Source: Rhizomys pruinosus
Taxonomy: Eukaryota > Chordata > Mammalia > Rodentia > Spalacidae
DNA: 64,000 nucleotides
Reading direction: 5' to 3'
Assembly: GCA_009823505.1 (NCBI GenBank)
Contig: VZQC01012374.1
Span: 229,975-293,974 of the forward strand
Positions 47,682-59,673 of this stretch are shown here, piece by piece. The stretch's first letter is position 1, and every line of letters begins with the position of its first letter. The translations under genes and the position numbers were made by a program. The notes under the pieces were generated by a model. That model did no database searches. It saw nothing but the letters and a program-made list of their open reading frames with translations, and was not told where the DNA came from.

Positions 47682-48092
47682 GAGCCAGGCCTCTTGTCTG
47701 GATCTTTTCTTTTTAATGATTTCCATGAAAAGGCTTTTACCCAGGCTCTGACATGACTGTCAGAACACACATTTCAATGTGAGAGTGCTTAAAAGGCTAT
47801 TGATATTCCCTGGTGGAAAAGAAAGTACTTAAAAAAATCCATCTGTGCATATACAAGTTAACCCCGTTATTTTCTCCTTTCTCCTCCTCTTCTCCATTTC
47901 ACCCCCTCCTTTCTTTTCTCACCCCCAAGTTTAAGCCATAGTTGGTGCAACAAGATTTGTATGTCCACTTTCCCCCATGTGCTGCCACTTTTCTACATTG
48001 ATAGCTCTGATTACTGCACAGCCAAGCATAGTAAGAAGGAAGCAAGTTTAGTTTTGATCCACTGCTACTGTGCAGTTTTGGTAGGTTGCTCC
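47682..48092. other. Unclassified stretch
   Basis: Nothing recognised. Confidence 0.4.
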
Positions 48093-48312
48093 TTTTTTAT
48101 TATTTTTTATTTATTTTTATGTGTATGAATGTACTGTCTGCATGTAGTACACCTGTGTCGTGCAATGCCTTGGAGGTCAGAAGAGGGCGTCAGATTCCCC
48201 TGGAACTGGAGTTACAGATGGTTCTCAGCTGCCATGTGGGTGCTGGGGATCAAACCCGGGTCCTCTGCCAAAGCAGTCAGCGCTCTTAACCACTAGGCCA
48301 TCTCTTGAGGCT
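48093..48312 (-). repeat. B2 SINE, antisense
   Basis: 'gtatgaatgtactgtctgca' to 'ggccatctcttgaggctc'. Confidence 0.9.
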
Positions 48313-48679
48313 CATTTCTCTGCTTCTCTGTGTGTATTTTGGATATGTGAGCAGACTATATAACCAGTATGATGAAACGATACTAGATACTGCAGGAGCA
48401 ATATATTACATTCATAAGCAGAAGCCTATTTTCCCATGAATTTATGAAGTGGTAGTGGGGATTCAAGTTCATGTCAGGTCACTGTGGTATGTATGCAGCC
48501 CTTTACAACACATGAGTGCTGAAGTAAGTGAAGTGTTTGGTAATTTTAATTAGTTGATAGTGTGAGATTATGGAATGGTCAACATGGTTGTTATATTCCT
48601 TTGGTGGGAGAATGTTCTATCTATTAGCCAGGCAGTTCATCATCCTTAACATTTTGTCTATTGATTGACTCTTTTCCTT
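48313..48679. other. Unclassified stretch
   Basis: Nothing recognised. Confidence 0.4.
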
Positions 48680-49040
48680 TTAATTTTTTTTAATTTTATT
48701 TATTTCTGTATGTGTATGAATGTACTGCCTGCATGCAAGTCTGTGCACCCGTGTCGTGCAATGCTGCGGAGGTCAGAAGAGGGCGACGGACTCCCCTGGA
48801 ACTGGAGTTCTCCTGGAATTGGAGTTTCAGACGGTTCTCAGCCGCCATGTGGGTGCTGGGGATCGAACCTGGGTCCTCTGTAAGAGCAGTCAGTGCTCTT
48901 AACTGCTAGGCCATCTCTCCAGCCCTGGCGGTGCATATTTAATAGCAGCACTCAGGTGGATCTCTGTGAGGTCAAGGCCAGCCTGGTCTACATAGTGAGT
49001 TCCTAGCCAGTGGCTATAGGGAGATTGTCTCAAAAAGATA
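48680..49040. repeat. Antisense B2 joined head-to-head to a B1
   Basis: Antisense full B2 (48680-48925) is directly followed by a sense, internally shortened B1 (48926-49040) starting 'tggcggtgcatatttaatag'. The join matches that at 42632 base for base over the junction. Here the B1 runs on to its tail and no third piece is present. No clear TSD was found. Confidence 0.8.
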
Positions 49041-49229
49041 CCCCCCCCCCCAAATTACTGTCTTGAGTTGCCTTTGTTTTCTTGTTAAAGATCTGTTGGC
49101 TATATATATATATGGGCCTAATTCTGGATTCTTCTCTGTCTTTATTTTTCCTGCATTGTATTGACTTGATTATTATAGCTTTATAGTAAGCCTGAAGTTG
49201 CTTATCATTATCTACAAAATAGTTTTCTG

Positions 49230-49296
49230 GGATTTTTTTTTTTTTTTTTTGGTCCTTTTGAGACAGGGTCTCCCTGTAGCCCCAGCTGTCCTTGAT
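49230..49296 (-). repeat. Truncated B1, antisense
   Basis: Poly-T and 'ttgagacagggtctccctgt', broken after 'ccagctgtcct'. Confidence 0.85.
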
Positions 49297-49594
49297 ATTT
49301 GCATGTGTGTGTGTGTGTGTGTGTGCACACTGGTTTTGAGGCCAGAAGTTGATGTCCAGTCTCTTCCTTTATTGTTCTCTTTTATTTACTGAGACAGTAT
49401 CTCTCATGGAACCCAGAGCTGGCTGATTCTGCTAGATTAACTAACCAGCTTGTCCCAGGAAACCTGTCTGTACCTGTAAGCACAGGAATTACAGGCTAGC
49501 CTCTATGTGATGATGTATTATGTGACGCTGGGGATATGAACTCTAAGTGCTTATGTGTCTCATACTTTATCCACATAGCCATCACTCTAGCCAC
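49297..49594 (-). repeat. (TG)n and old B4-like SINE
   Basis: A (TG)n tract at about 49305-49324, then 'gaggccagaagttgatgtcc' and 'tatccacatagccatcactc'. Confidence 0.55.
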
Positions 49595-49609
49595 TAAGTG
49601 TCTTTTCTT

Positions 49610-51452
49610 TAATGTTTTCTTTCACAATGTCATACATGTACACACTGATTATTAATTTCCCATTTCCCTGATTCTACTCCCTTTATATCCCCCATCCTCT
49701 TCTCACCATCCTTTCTCCCTCCCACTCTCATGTCCTCTCCCTTTTTTCTTTTGGTAATCCTCTTGGTCCAGTTGGTGTTCCCCACTGGGATATTGATTAA
49801 TCTTGTTGGCTTGCTTTTGTACAGGTAACCATAACTACAGTGAGTTCATAAGTGCAGTAGCCATGTCATGCCCAGAAGACAGCATTTCATGGTACCCTCC
49901 CCGTCCTCTAGCTCTAAAATACTTTCCTAACCTTCTTCCATGATGTTTCCTGAGCCCTGAGTGTGGGGGCTGATGTAGATGATGTCCCACATTCAAAGTT
50001 ACTTAATCTCAGTACTTTGACCAGTTATGAATCATTGCAATAACCACTACCCACTGTAGAAGAAGCTTCTCTAGCCAAGGTTGATAGCAGCATTAATTTA
50101 TGGATTTGGACATAAATATTCCTAGAAGACAGTTTGACCACGTGTTTACTTATAAAAGATTAGTGGTGGGTTCCCCTTCTTAGGCCTGTGACCTCCCAAG
50201 CCATGGGCTTTTTAAAAAATTTATTTATTTATTTTGTATGTGTATGAATGTACTGTCTGCATGTAGGTTTGTGCACTTGTGTCGTGCAGTGCCATGGAGG
50301 TCAGAAGAGGGTATCAGATTCCCCTGGAACTGGAGTTAAGACGGTTCTCAGCCGCCATGTGGGTGCTGGGATCGAACCTGGGTCCTCTGCAAGAGAGTCG
50401 GTGCTCTTAACTGCTAGGCCATCTCTCCAGCCCCACCGTGGGCTTTTGACCAGGTTTACAGCATGGGGCATGAAGTCTCTCCTGGTCAGCAGGCCTCAGA
50501 TCCAGCCATAAAACTTTCGGTTACTCCCATGGTCTTCATGCCACTCATTGTTGTAACAGTGTGCACATCTCATCTAGTGGGTCAGTAATAAATGTCTTTT
50601 CTCCTTCACTAGCCTGTAAAGCACGCCTGGCACTAGGCAAGCTAAGCATGCAGGGTTTTCAAGTCAGTTTCAGCTCAATTTCTTTATGTCCTGCAAACAA
50701 ATGGGGATTTATTATCTAGTTGTGGTGGGCAACCAAGGCCAATGACAGTAACCTACGTTGTTTGGGGTGCTTCTGTGGCCTCTCTCTCCCATGCTTGGCA
50801 TTGGGATTTTCATTTAATAACTCATGTCTTCTGGGGGAAACATTGTTTACCCATGTAGGGTACCTGTGTTCAAACTCCTTAAAACATTTTGCATCTTGAA
50901 ATTAGCTTATGAAGTATTATGTTCCATAAGGGTTTTTCATACATCCTTGGTTTTGGTTAACCTATCCTCCAACTCCTTCTTTCTCTTACCTCCCCCACTT
51001 CCATCCCTGCTTAACCTTTAGTATCTCCCACTTTGATTTTCACACCACATGCATTTTTTTATGCCCTTACCCCTTAAAGTTCTTCCTCCTCCTCTCATGG
51101 GCCCTTTCTAGCTTCCTGACTTCTACAGACATACAGATACAAAAAACTTGGCTTCTCATGTGAGAAAGCACATGCAGGATATGTCTTTTAGGGACCAAGT
51201 TACTTCACTTAGTATATTTTCCATCCCCTTTACTGAAAATTTCATTTTTCTTTACAGTTGAATAAATTATTCATTTATCAGTTGATGAACATCTAGGCTG
51301 AATCCATTTCCTAGCTATTATGAATAGAGCAATAGTGCCCATGGAGGGGCACTCTGTAGGAGGATATGGAGTCTCTTGAGTATTTGCTTAGGAGTGGTAT
51401 AACTGAATCATATAGTAGTTCTATTTTTAGCTTTTCAAGAAACATTGTTCTA
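49610..51452 (-). mobile_element. L1 3' end (3' UTR and ORF2 C-terminal end), antisense
   Basis: Read on the minus strand: decayed ORF2 C-terminal sequence at about 51250-51452 ('ctaggctgaatccatttcct' on the plus strand), then a long 3' UTR down to about 49610. It is interrupted by a B2 at 50213-50434. No open ORF2 remains. Confidence 0.65.
50213..50434 (-). repeat. B2 SINE, antisense
   Basis: 'gtatgaatgtactgtctgca' to 'ccatctctccagcccc'. Confidence 0.9.
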
Positions 51453-51454
51453 AT

Positions 51455-52197
51455 TTGCTTTCTGTTGCTATGATAGATACCATGATCAAAAACAGAAAGG
51501 ATTTATACCATGTGGCAGAAAGGATTTATTTTGCCTTACACTTCCAGGTAACAGTTTACCATTTGTATTAGTCACTTTTCTGTTGCTGTGATAAAACACC
51601 AGACCAAGGAACTTATAAAAGGAAGAGTTTATTTGAGCTTACAATTGGCGGTTCCAGGGAATTAGAGTCCATTGTGGCGGGAGGCGTGGCGCCTGGATCT
51701 GGAGCAGCAAACCGAGGGTCACATCTCGCAAAGAGCACAGGAAACAGAGAGGGCAACTGTAGACCACAGAGGCTTGTTAAAACTCACTAAGCCTGCCCCC
51801 AGTGACACACTTCCCCCAGCATGGCCACACCTTCTAAGACCTCCAAAAACAGCGCCACAAACTGGAGATAAATGTCTGAATACTTACAGCCTATGGGGGA
51901 CACTCATGCAAACCACCACACCATTGAAGGAATTCAGGGCAGGAACTCAAGTAGGAGCTGAGGCAGGAACCATGGAGGAAAGCTGCTTACTGGCTTACTT
52001 GCTTATATATCCAAACAGACCTGCCTAGGGATGGAGCTGCCCACAGTGGGCTGGATACTTCTACATCAGTCATCATTTGAAACGATCACTACAGACAGGT
52101 CCAAAGGCCTATGTGATGGAGGAAATTCTTGAGTAGGAGTTCCCTCTTTCCAGATGACTCTGGTTTCTGTCAAGTTGATAATAAAACTAACCATTAT
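51455..52197 (-). mobile_element. MaLR-type LTR interrupted by a second LTR
   Basis: Outer halves 51455-51563 and 51921-52197 are the reverse complement of the family at 20014-20420 ('tttctgttgctatgatagat', 'gcaggaaccatggaggaaag', 'tgtcaagttgataataaaac'). Confidence 0.7.
51564..51920 (-). mobile_element. Solo MaLR-type LTR, inserted inside another LTR
   Basis: A 357-bp element with TGT...ACA termini, flanked by a perfect 5-bp target duplication 'ccatt' at 51559-51563 and 51921-51925. It is the same family as 55762-56111, in opposite orientation. The 118-codon frame is LTR translation. Confidence 0.85.
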
Positions 52198-52239
52198 AAA
52201 CCTCCACATTGATTCTCATAAGTTTTAAATGTCAAATTC

Positions 52240-53286
52240 CAGTTGTTCAGTGGTGGCATTAATAAAGTAATTGACTTTTGTTTGTTCATCTTTTTCTACA
52301 TTATTATTTTTTATATATATAAATTTTTATTATTAAACTTTTTTATACATCATTTCTCAGTCCAGTTTAGACTCATTTCAATTTCCATGCCCCCACCCTA
52401 CCCAAGTTCGTGCATTCCGCCATACCTGTCTTGCATCATTTTCTGAGTCTTTCCAAAGTTTTTTTTTCTTTTAAGCAGAGGATTATTTTGGGGAGAACAT
52501 CACTGTTTCAGTCAGTTTTTTGTCCCAGTTCTTTTGTTGTTGTTCCCTCCAACTTGTATTGCTTCAATATGTGCAAGCCTATACTAAAATTATGTCATTT
52601 GAAAACAAACTGTATGTTATTTCCAAATCATATTTCAGGATTTACATTTTCCCTTTTGATTTTATATTACTCTAAAATATGCATACATGTCCTTCACCCA
52701 TATACCAAAATTACAAAGTCTGAAAATAAATGGTGGGTTAATTCTAGAACCTGTTAAGAGATTCACATTATAATAGCACAGTTGCTGTCAGATAATGAGG
52801 AATATAATATTAACATTGCTTAGTTTGCTTTATAGCTAGGTTCTTGGTGCTAGCATCCACAGATGAAGGATGCCATTCATCGTTTCTTTTTCTGGGACTG
52901 TGTTATTTCACTTAACATAATATCTTCTATTTCCATCCATTTCCCTGCAAAATTCATGATGTTATTTTTCTTTACCGCTACATAGAACTCCATTGTGTAG
53001 ATGTACCACATTTTCTCTATCCACTCGTCAGTTGAGGGGCACTTGGGTTGCTCCCAGTTCTTTGATATTGTGAAGAGAGCTGCAATAAACATGGCTGTGC
53101 ATGTATCTCTGTGGTAGGAAGTCTCTTGTGGCCCAAGAGTGGTAAGACTGGGTCAGGTGGTAAGCTCATTTTGAGTCTTGTAAGGGTTCTCCACACTGCT
53201 TTCCACAGTGGTTGTACAAATTTACATTCCCACCAGCAGTGGATGAGTGTTCCCTTTTCCCCACAACCTCTCCAGCACTTGGTATC
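52240..53286 (-). mobile_element. L1 ORF2 C-terminal part and 3' end, antisense (left segment)
   Basis: The minus frame at 52877-53092 includes 'FTISKNWEQPKCPSTDEWI' and 'KMWYIYTMEFYVAVKKNNI', the hallmark C-terminal end of L1 ORF2p. The next part (53160-53280) extends upstream in ORF2. Frames are broken and the copy is dead. Confidence 0.85.
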
Positions 53287-53462
53287 ATTTTCTTTCTTTC
53301 TTTTTTCCTTCCTTCCTTCCTGCCTTCTTTCCTTCCTTCCTTCCTTCCTTCCTTCCTTCCTTCCTTCCTTCCTTCCTTCCTTCCTTCCTTCCTTCCTCTC
53401 TTTCTTTCTTTCTTTTATTTCCTTTCCCTCCCTCCCTCCCTCCCTCTTTCCCTCCCTCCCTC
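53287..53462 (+). repeat. (TTCC)n / (CCCT)n pyrimidine microsatellite
   Basis: A long TTCC array passes into TTTC and CCCT variants and runs into the N gap. The large apparent open frames here are artefacts of the repeat and the gap. Confidence 0.95.
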
Positions 53463-53625
53463 NNNNNNNNNNNNNNNNNNNNNNNNNNNNNNNNNNNNNN
53501 NNNNNNNNNNNNNNNNNNNNNNNNNNNNNNNNNNNNNNNNNNNNNNNNNNNNNNNNNNNNNNNNNNNNNNNNNNNNNNNNNNNNNNNNNNNNNNNNNNNN
53601 NNNNNNNNNNNNNNNNNNNNNNNNN
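53463..53625. other. Assembly gap (163 N)
   Basis: Run of unknown bases between two microsatellites. Confidence 1.
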
Positions 53626-53752
53626 TCTGCCTCTGCCTCTGCCTCTGCCTCTGCCTCTGCCTCTGCCTCTGCCTCTGCCTCTGCCTCTGCCTCTGCCTCT
53701 GCCTCTGCCTCTGCCGTGTTGGGATTAAAGGTGTTCACCACCACGCCAGGCA
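53626..53752 (-). repeat. B1 remnant with (TCTGCC)n expansion
   Basis: About 15 TCTGCC hexamers at 53626-53715 lead into 'gggattaaaggtgttcacca', the head of an antisense B1. The hexamer is present once or twice in ordinary B1 ('gcctgcctctgcctcc'), so the array is a local expansion of B1 sequence. Confidence 0.85.
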
Positions 53753-55140
53753 TCATTTGTTTTCTTGATCCTAGGCAGTCTTATTGGAGTGAGATGATGT
53801 CTTAAAGTGGTTTTAATGTGCATTTCTTTAATTAGCTATGTTGAACACTTTTTATTTTATTTTATTTATTTATTTATTTTTTTTGTTGAACACTTTTTAA
53901 GATGTTTCTCAGCCATCTCTATTGCCTTACTTGTGAAGTCTTTGTTCAGCTCTTTACTCCATCTTTTGAGTGAGTCATTTGTTTTCTTAGTTCTTTGTTT
54001 TTTGAGTAGTTTATATACTCTGGAAATTAATGCTCTGTCAGATGTATCAGTGGTGAAGGTTTCCACCCACTCTGTGGGTGTTCTCTGCACTTCTGATGGT
54101 TTCTTTCACTGTACAGAAGGTTTTGAGTTTACATGAGGTCCCACTTGTCAATTGCCAACCGTTTTTCCTGTTGCTGACTTTTTTGTTAGAAACTCTTCTT
54201 CTATGTCTGTCTTGTAGGTTGCTGCCAACAATTTCTTCTATTACCTTTAGAGTTTCAGGTTTCACGTTGAAGTCTTTGATCCATTTGGAGTTCTACATCA
54301 TTCTTATAACTACTTAGTTCTGTGGAGTTTGTTTTCTCTGATTCTTTGCAATTTTCTACATAGGTTATCTGGAAAGAAAGACAGTCATAGTTTTAGTATG
54401 TTTATCTTAGCCATGTTGGGTAAGAGTGATGAGTTGTGACATCCTAGTTTTCTTCTTGATCTTAAGCTGAAAGTATCCACTTTTTGCCATTAATATTTTG
54501 TGCTATCGGTTTTTAAAATTTTATTTATTTCTGTATGTATATGGATGTATCGTCTGCAAGCAGGTTTGTGCACCCATATTGTGCAATGCCGCAGAGGTCA
54601 GAAGAAGGTGTCGGATTCCCCTGGCACTGGAGTTCTCCTAGAATTGGAGTTTCAGACGGTTCTCGGCCGCCATGTGGATGCTGGGGATCAAACCCAGGTC
54701 CTCTGTAAGAGCAGTCAGTGCTCTTAACCGCTAGGCCGTTTCTCCAGCCCCATGCTATAGGTTTTTAATGGGTACTCTTCATCAGGTATAGGGTGTTGTT
54801 CTTTATTTCTAGTCTTCTAAGCGTATTTACTATGAGTGGATATTGAGTTTTGTCAAATGCTTATTTTGTGTCTGTTGGTAATGATCATATGCTGTTTTTT
54901 CTTTAGCCTGTTAATATTATAGATTACATTAATCGATTTGTTTTGAATGTCAAATCAGCCTTTTATAGCTGTAATAAATTTGTCATATGGCATATAATTA
55001 TTTTTATATGTATTTTTACATTTGTATTTTGTTGAAGATTTTTACATCCCATATTCATTAAGATACTGGTCTGTAGTTTCCTGTGTGTGATATTAAGGTA
55101 ATGATGATGTTGTAGGTAGTCATTTTACTTTTCTTTTGAA
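53753..55140 (-). mobile_element. L1 ORF2 (central part), antisense (right segment)
   Basis: It continues the L1 interrupted at 53287. Plus-strand phrases such as 'tggagtgagatgatgtctta', 'atgaggtcccacttgtcaat' and 'attacattaatcgatttgtt' are antisense ORF2, reaching towards the reverse-transcriptase region at the right. Many stops and indels. A B2 interrupts it at 54515-54752. Confidence 0.75.
54515..54752 (-). repeat. B2 SINE inserted in L1, 14-bp TSD
   Basis: Flanked by 'tgctatcggttttt' (54501-54514) and 'tgctataggttttt' (54753-54766), differing at one base. Confidence 0.92.
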
Positions 55141-55145
55141 GAAAT

Positions 55146-55345
55146 TGTAGCGCTGACTGCTCTTGAAGAGGACCCAGGTTCAAATCCCAGCACCCACATG
55201 GTAGCTAACAACCATGGATAACTCCAGTTCCTGGGGATCCCATGCCCTCTTCTGACCTCCATGGGCATTGCATGACATGGGTACACTTAACATACATACA
55301 TACATACATACATACATACATACATGCAGGCAGTCATAAAAATAG
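55146..55345 (+). repeat. B2/B3 SINE with (TACA)n tail region
   Basis: 'gctgactgctcttgaagagg', 'aactccagttcctgggga' and a (CATA)n array at about 55288-55324 before the 3' end. Confidence 0.85.
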
Positions 55346-55761
55346 TGATGTTTCCCCATGTATGACTCATCTTCTTCTAAGGTTAACATATTGACTAATC
55401 ATTTATGAAAATTCAGAGCTTAATATTTATAGCATTATATTAATAATGATTATTCTTACTTAGACACCTGCAGTTGATATAACTGTAGGGTGCTGGAGAG
55501 TGGTAGGAGTATGTGATCACCTTAATCTGACCTTGCACTTAATATGAGTCCTTTCACATGTAGCCCAATCCTGACACTCCCTTGTCAGCATTAAATTAAT
55601 ACTTCTGGCCCAAAATAAGGGGTCTACCAAAGCCATTCCTCCTTTTGGAAGTTGATTTTTATCTCTAGTTTTTTTTTTTTTTTTATATTTTGGTATTGTC
55701 AAAAGAGATGTTTAGCCACTTAGTAATGTATTATCTTAGCAGATACCCTGTTCTCCGTCCT
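55346..55761. other. Unclassified stretch
   Basis: Poly-T tract near 55670; nothing else recognised. Confidence 0.4.
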
Positions 55762-56111
55762 TGTGGTGGTTTGAATGAGAATGTCCCCCATAGCCTTCAA
55801 GTATTCAGACATTTTGTCCCCAGTCGGTAGCACTGTTTTGGAAGGTCTTAGAAGGACCTCCATACTGGAGGAAGTCACTGGGGATGGGCTTAGTGAGTTC
55901 AAGAAGCAGCCAGTGTCTCTCTCTTGGCTCCCTGTGCTCATTGGAAGATGTGAACCTTGGTTTTCTGCTCCAGCTTCTGCCACCATGCCTCCCACCACAA
56001 TGGACTCTAATTCCCTGGAGCCGTCAATTGTAAGCTCAAATAAACTCTTCCCTTTATAAGTTTCCTTGGTCATGGTGGTTATATCACAGCAACAGAAAAG
56101 TGACTGATACA
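55762..56111 (+). mobile_element. Solo MaLR-type LTR
   Basis: A 350-bp element, TGTGG... to ...GATACA, with AATAAA in 'agctcaaataaactcttcc'. Flanks gtcct (55757-55761) and ctcct (56112-56116) form a 5-bp duplication with one change. Homologous to 51564-51920 in reverse. The 130- and 94-codon frames are LTR translation. Confidence 0.8.
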
Positions 56112-57093
56112 CTCCTCTACTCCCAATGGTTATGACTGCTTGTCTCTCCTGCCCTTACAGTGTGCTTTCCTGGACCCTGATCTGGTGACTTTTCACCATC
56201 TCATTAGTTCTCTGTCTAGTTTCTTTAAGAAACAACTTTTATATTTTGTTCGGTTTTTTTTTTTTGGTCTAAATTATGTGGGTACCATTGCCTGAATTGG
56301 GCATTCCTTATGCTCATATCTGTTTTACTGAAATTTGATTATATCATATACAAATTATATCTTGATATTGAAAGTCTTTACATAGGTTATTTCTTTGTTA
56401 TTAAACACTTATTTCAATTTTTTCAAATGAATTGAATACTATTTCTTTATATTTCTCGTAATTCTCATTCCTTTTCCTGATCCAATTCCTAATCAGTTAA
56501 CATTTACAGTCTCTTTTTATTTCTGTTTTTATTTGTATATAATGACAGGCCCTATGCTGTACACACTTAGAAGTGTAAATTTGGTCATTCTTGCTAGCTA
56601 GATACCTGTTGGGATAACAGAATTAAATTTTAGGTAGAGGATGAGCAAGAACCTTTTACATCATGTGATACACCTGGCTTTTAAGTTAAAACTGGAAACA
56701 GAAGCTTGTGTGAGTGTATAGTTTTACACCTAGCAATAAGAAAACATATGTCCATCTGACCTTAGGAAGACTTTATAAGTTTCAAATGGGTCTCTGGCCC
56801 CAGGCCATTCTTGCCGTCCTTGTTTATTAACACAGTTCTCTTTTTCTTATGGAAAGCCACATTTTGTAGCAGTATTTTTAAAGACTATGATTCTATTCAA
56901 GTGGATATTGTAAAGCATCTAAAAGTCTGTGTCAGTTCATTAAAAGGATGCAGAAAATACCATGACTAAATGTGCAGAAGTAGCCAGGTCCAGAGTGGGC
57001 AGTAGCTGGCTGTAAGCTCGTTAGCCAGGTTCCACAGACTCCCAGGAGAGCAGGTGGCTAATTCTGTTTCCTTTATGAAACATGTTTTCATAG
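56112..57093. other. Unclassified AT-rich stretch
   Basis: No repeat or gene supported. Confidence 0.4.
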
Positions 57094-57097
57094 GTAT

Positions 57098-57140
<43 letters not shown>

Positions 57141-57142
57141 TT
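57094..57142 (+). repeat. (TTTA)n microsatellite
   Basis: Twelve ATTT units. Confidence 0.95.
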
Positions 57143-57178
57143 GCTGGGTAATAGTGAAACATTTAAAAGTATTTCTAG

Positions 57179-57403
57179 GGACTGGAGAGATGGTCTAGTG
57201 GTTAAGAGTGCTGATCACTCTTGCAGAGGACCTGGGTTCGATCCCCAGCACCCACATGTCGGCTGAGAACTGTCTTTAACTCCAGTTCCAGGGGAATCCA
57301 ACACCCTCTTCTGACCTCCACGGCATTGCACGACACAGGTGCACAAACGTACATTCATACACATAAAAAAATAAATAATTAAAAAAAGAAATGAAGTTAA
57401 AAA
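57179..57403 (+). repeat. B2 SINE with 13-bp TSD
   Basis: Flanks 'aaagtatttctag' (57166-57178) and 'aaagtattactag' (57404-57416), one mismatch. Confidence 0.92.
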
Positions 57404-57611
57404 AAAGTATTACTAGACAGGCAGTCAAAACTGAAGATTTTAACACTTTCATTTTGATTAAGCCTTATAGCTTACTCCTCAATTTTTACAATATATGTCT
57501 GACAGTCTTCTTCTATACATTTACAGATTGGATCTTATTTATAAAGCTTTGTGTTTCAGATGGGCTTTGTTGTGCTTTTTGCTGATCTTGATCTTTTTCT
57601 AGGGCATTCTT

Positions 57612-57767
57612 TTTTTTTTTTTTTTTTGTATTTTTGAGATAGGGTTTCCCTTTAGCCCCAGCTGGCCTGGAACTAGTTATGTAGACCAGGCTGGCCTTGA
57701 ACTCACAGAGTTCCTGCCTCTGCTTCTGGAGTGCTGGGACTAAAGGCGTGCAACACCACGATCGGCT
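57612..57767 (-). repeat. B1 SINE, antisense
   Basis: Bounded by 'tctagggcattct' and 'tctagggcacttct', a slightly diverged TSD. Confidence 0.9.
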
Positions 57768-57951
57768 CTAGGGCACTTCTTTAAGGAGTAGGGATTAGAG
57801 ACATGTTCTCTGTGTTCCCTGCTATCTCTGCCTACTATTGTTCATCAAATACAAGTTTTTTTTGTGGAAATTTGGACCAGCCATTTATTCATTTTGGTCA
57901 TTCTAGGTTGTGCAGTGATTATATTCTAGTTTTATGGCTTTTAAAATATTT

Positions 57952-58160
57952 GGGGTAGCCAGAGAGATGGCTCAGTACTTACAGAGCCTCTTACAGAGGA
58001 CCTAGGTTTGGTTTCCAGCACCTACATGGCAGGCAAGAACTGTCAACAACTCCAGTTCCAGTGGGTCCAATGCCTTCTGGTCTCTGTGGGCATTGTATGC
58101 ACACGGTGCATTTACATCTATGCAGGCAGAACACTTGTACACATAAAACAAAAATTAACA
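57952..58160 (+). repeat. Older B2/B3 SINE
   Basis: 'cagagagatggctcagtact', 'aactccagttccagtgggtc' and 'acacttgtacacataaaa'. Confidence 0.8.
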
Positions 58161-59512
58161 TTTTTATGTAGTAAAAATTTGATTTCTGTGTCATGATACT
58201 CTTCTTTCCAAGCTTGTATTGTCCATGACAAACAACAACAACAACAAAGGCAGAACAAAACAAAACCCCTAAACAACATCATCAAAAGTTCTTTTCATGT
58301 TAATAGGTAGCTCTTGATTCAAGGAAAAAATGCTGACTTGTGGAATGGAGCGCTCGGATGCCTGTTGTGTCACATAGCATGACAAGATGAAATGAATTTT
58401 TTTTTTGAAGCAGGTTTCTGTTTTGTAGCCCAGTCTGACCTTGAACTCTTGACACCCCCCACGCCCTCAGCTTCTCAAGCACTGGGGTACAGGTGTGCTC
58501 CACTATACTTCATTCTGAACTCTTTAAACTTTTGAATCTTTGATAGACATTGATAATGTGGTCAAAGCTGAGCTCTGTGATTTTTATTTTTGCATTGTTT
58601 GTTATTTGAGCTGTTTGAGTAGACTGAGGCAAACAGCACTACATAGCAATTGACACTGTTTTTTCATTGATATTTCTGTACGGTGTAGGTTGGAGGTCTT
58701 TAAAACCTTTCTGTAGACACTGTGTTAGAATGTGGATAACTTTTGTATTTTCATAACTTTTCAACTTACATTTACATAATGTTATCCCTATTATTTTTCC
58801 AGACTTGCTTTGTAGCTTATACAATGAATAGACTATGATAACATTTTCTTCACATAGTGCCTTTCCAGACCTGCTTTGTTATAAGTACCTTATACAGTGG
58901 CAGAATGAGCCATGATAATATTTTTCTTCATAGACTTCTCTGTTAGAAGTTGTCTCTCATATGCATTTTAACTCCCCATCTTTGGTTTTGGTAGCAACTT
59001 ACATGACCAATGGCATATCCTGCAACATTGCTGGAATCTCAAGATCATGCCCCACTGTCAAGGTAATTCACAGGATAGAAGTATGCCCTGGCCTTTCTAG
59101 CAAACCATACTAAAGATACATGTTTCCTCTGCCAAAAAGTGGTTTCCTTCATTATTCTTCCCTCCTCATAAGGCAGCCTGTAGTATTGGTCTTCCCTTTG
59201 ATGTGGTCTTTAAGTTTCTTTTTTTCCTTAGACTTCTTTCACAAGCCTTATTTGAAACAGAATGTTCAAATCCCAGTATGGATTTCTCTCACGTCATTTT
59301 TTCATTCAGTGCCATGTCTAGTAAGTTATGTCAGGTCTGTTATATCAATTTTTAAATGTGGACATATGAGACAATACAAAGAGGGCAAGGGGGCATGAGG
59401 AGGTCTTCATTTATTAGTTAGAATATTAAAGATATGTATTTATTATTACAGCTTTTCTTCTGTTTTGTTTTCTTCCCTTTTTTTTCCCCTCCTTCTGGCT
59501 CTGTTTTAAGGC
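58161..59512. other. Mostly unclassified; old B1-like piece at 58395-58512
   Basis: The B1-like piece reads 'tagcccagtctgaccttgaa' and 'tacaggtgtgctccacta'. Two related segments near 58790-58840 and 58860-58910 share 'ttccagac.tgctttgt' and 'atgataa.att.ttcttca', a short imperfect local repeat. No gene. Confidence 0.45.
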
Positions 59513-59673
59513 TTTTTTTTTTTTTTAAGTCTTTTTCAAGACAAGGTCTCCCTGTAGCCCTAGCAGTCCTGGAACTCACTCTGTAGACCAGGCTGGCCTT
59601 GAACTCACAGAGATCTGCCTGCCTCTGCCTCCCGAGTGCTGGGATTAAAGTTGTGCGCCACCATGCCCAGCTT
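59513..59673 (-). repeat. B1 SINE, antisense
   Basis: Poly-T, 'ttcaagacaaggtctccctg' to 'gcgccaccatgcccagct'. Confidence 0.9.

Noticed and set aside
53111..53805. Frames of 113-205 codons around 53.1-53.8 kb
   Set aside because: They consist of microsatellite translation and unknown residues from the N gap.
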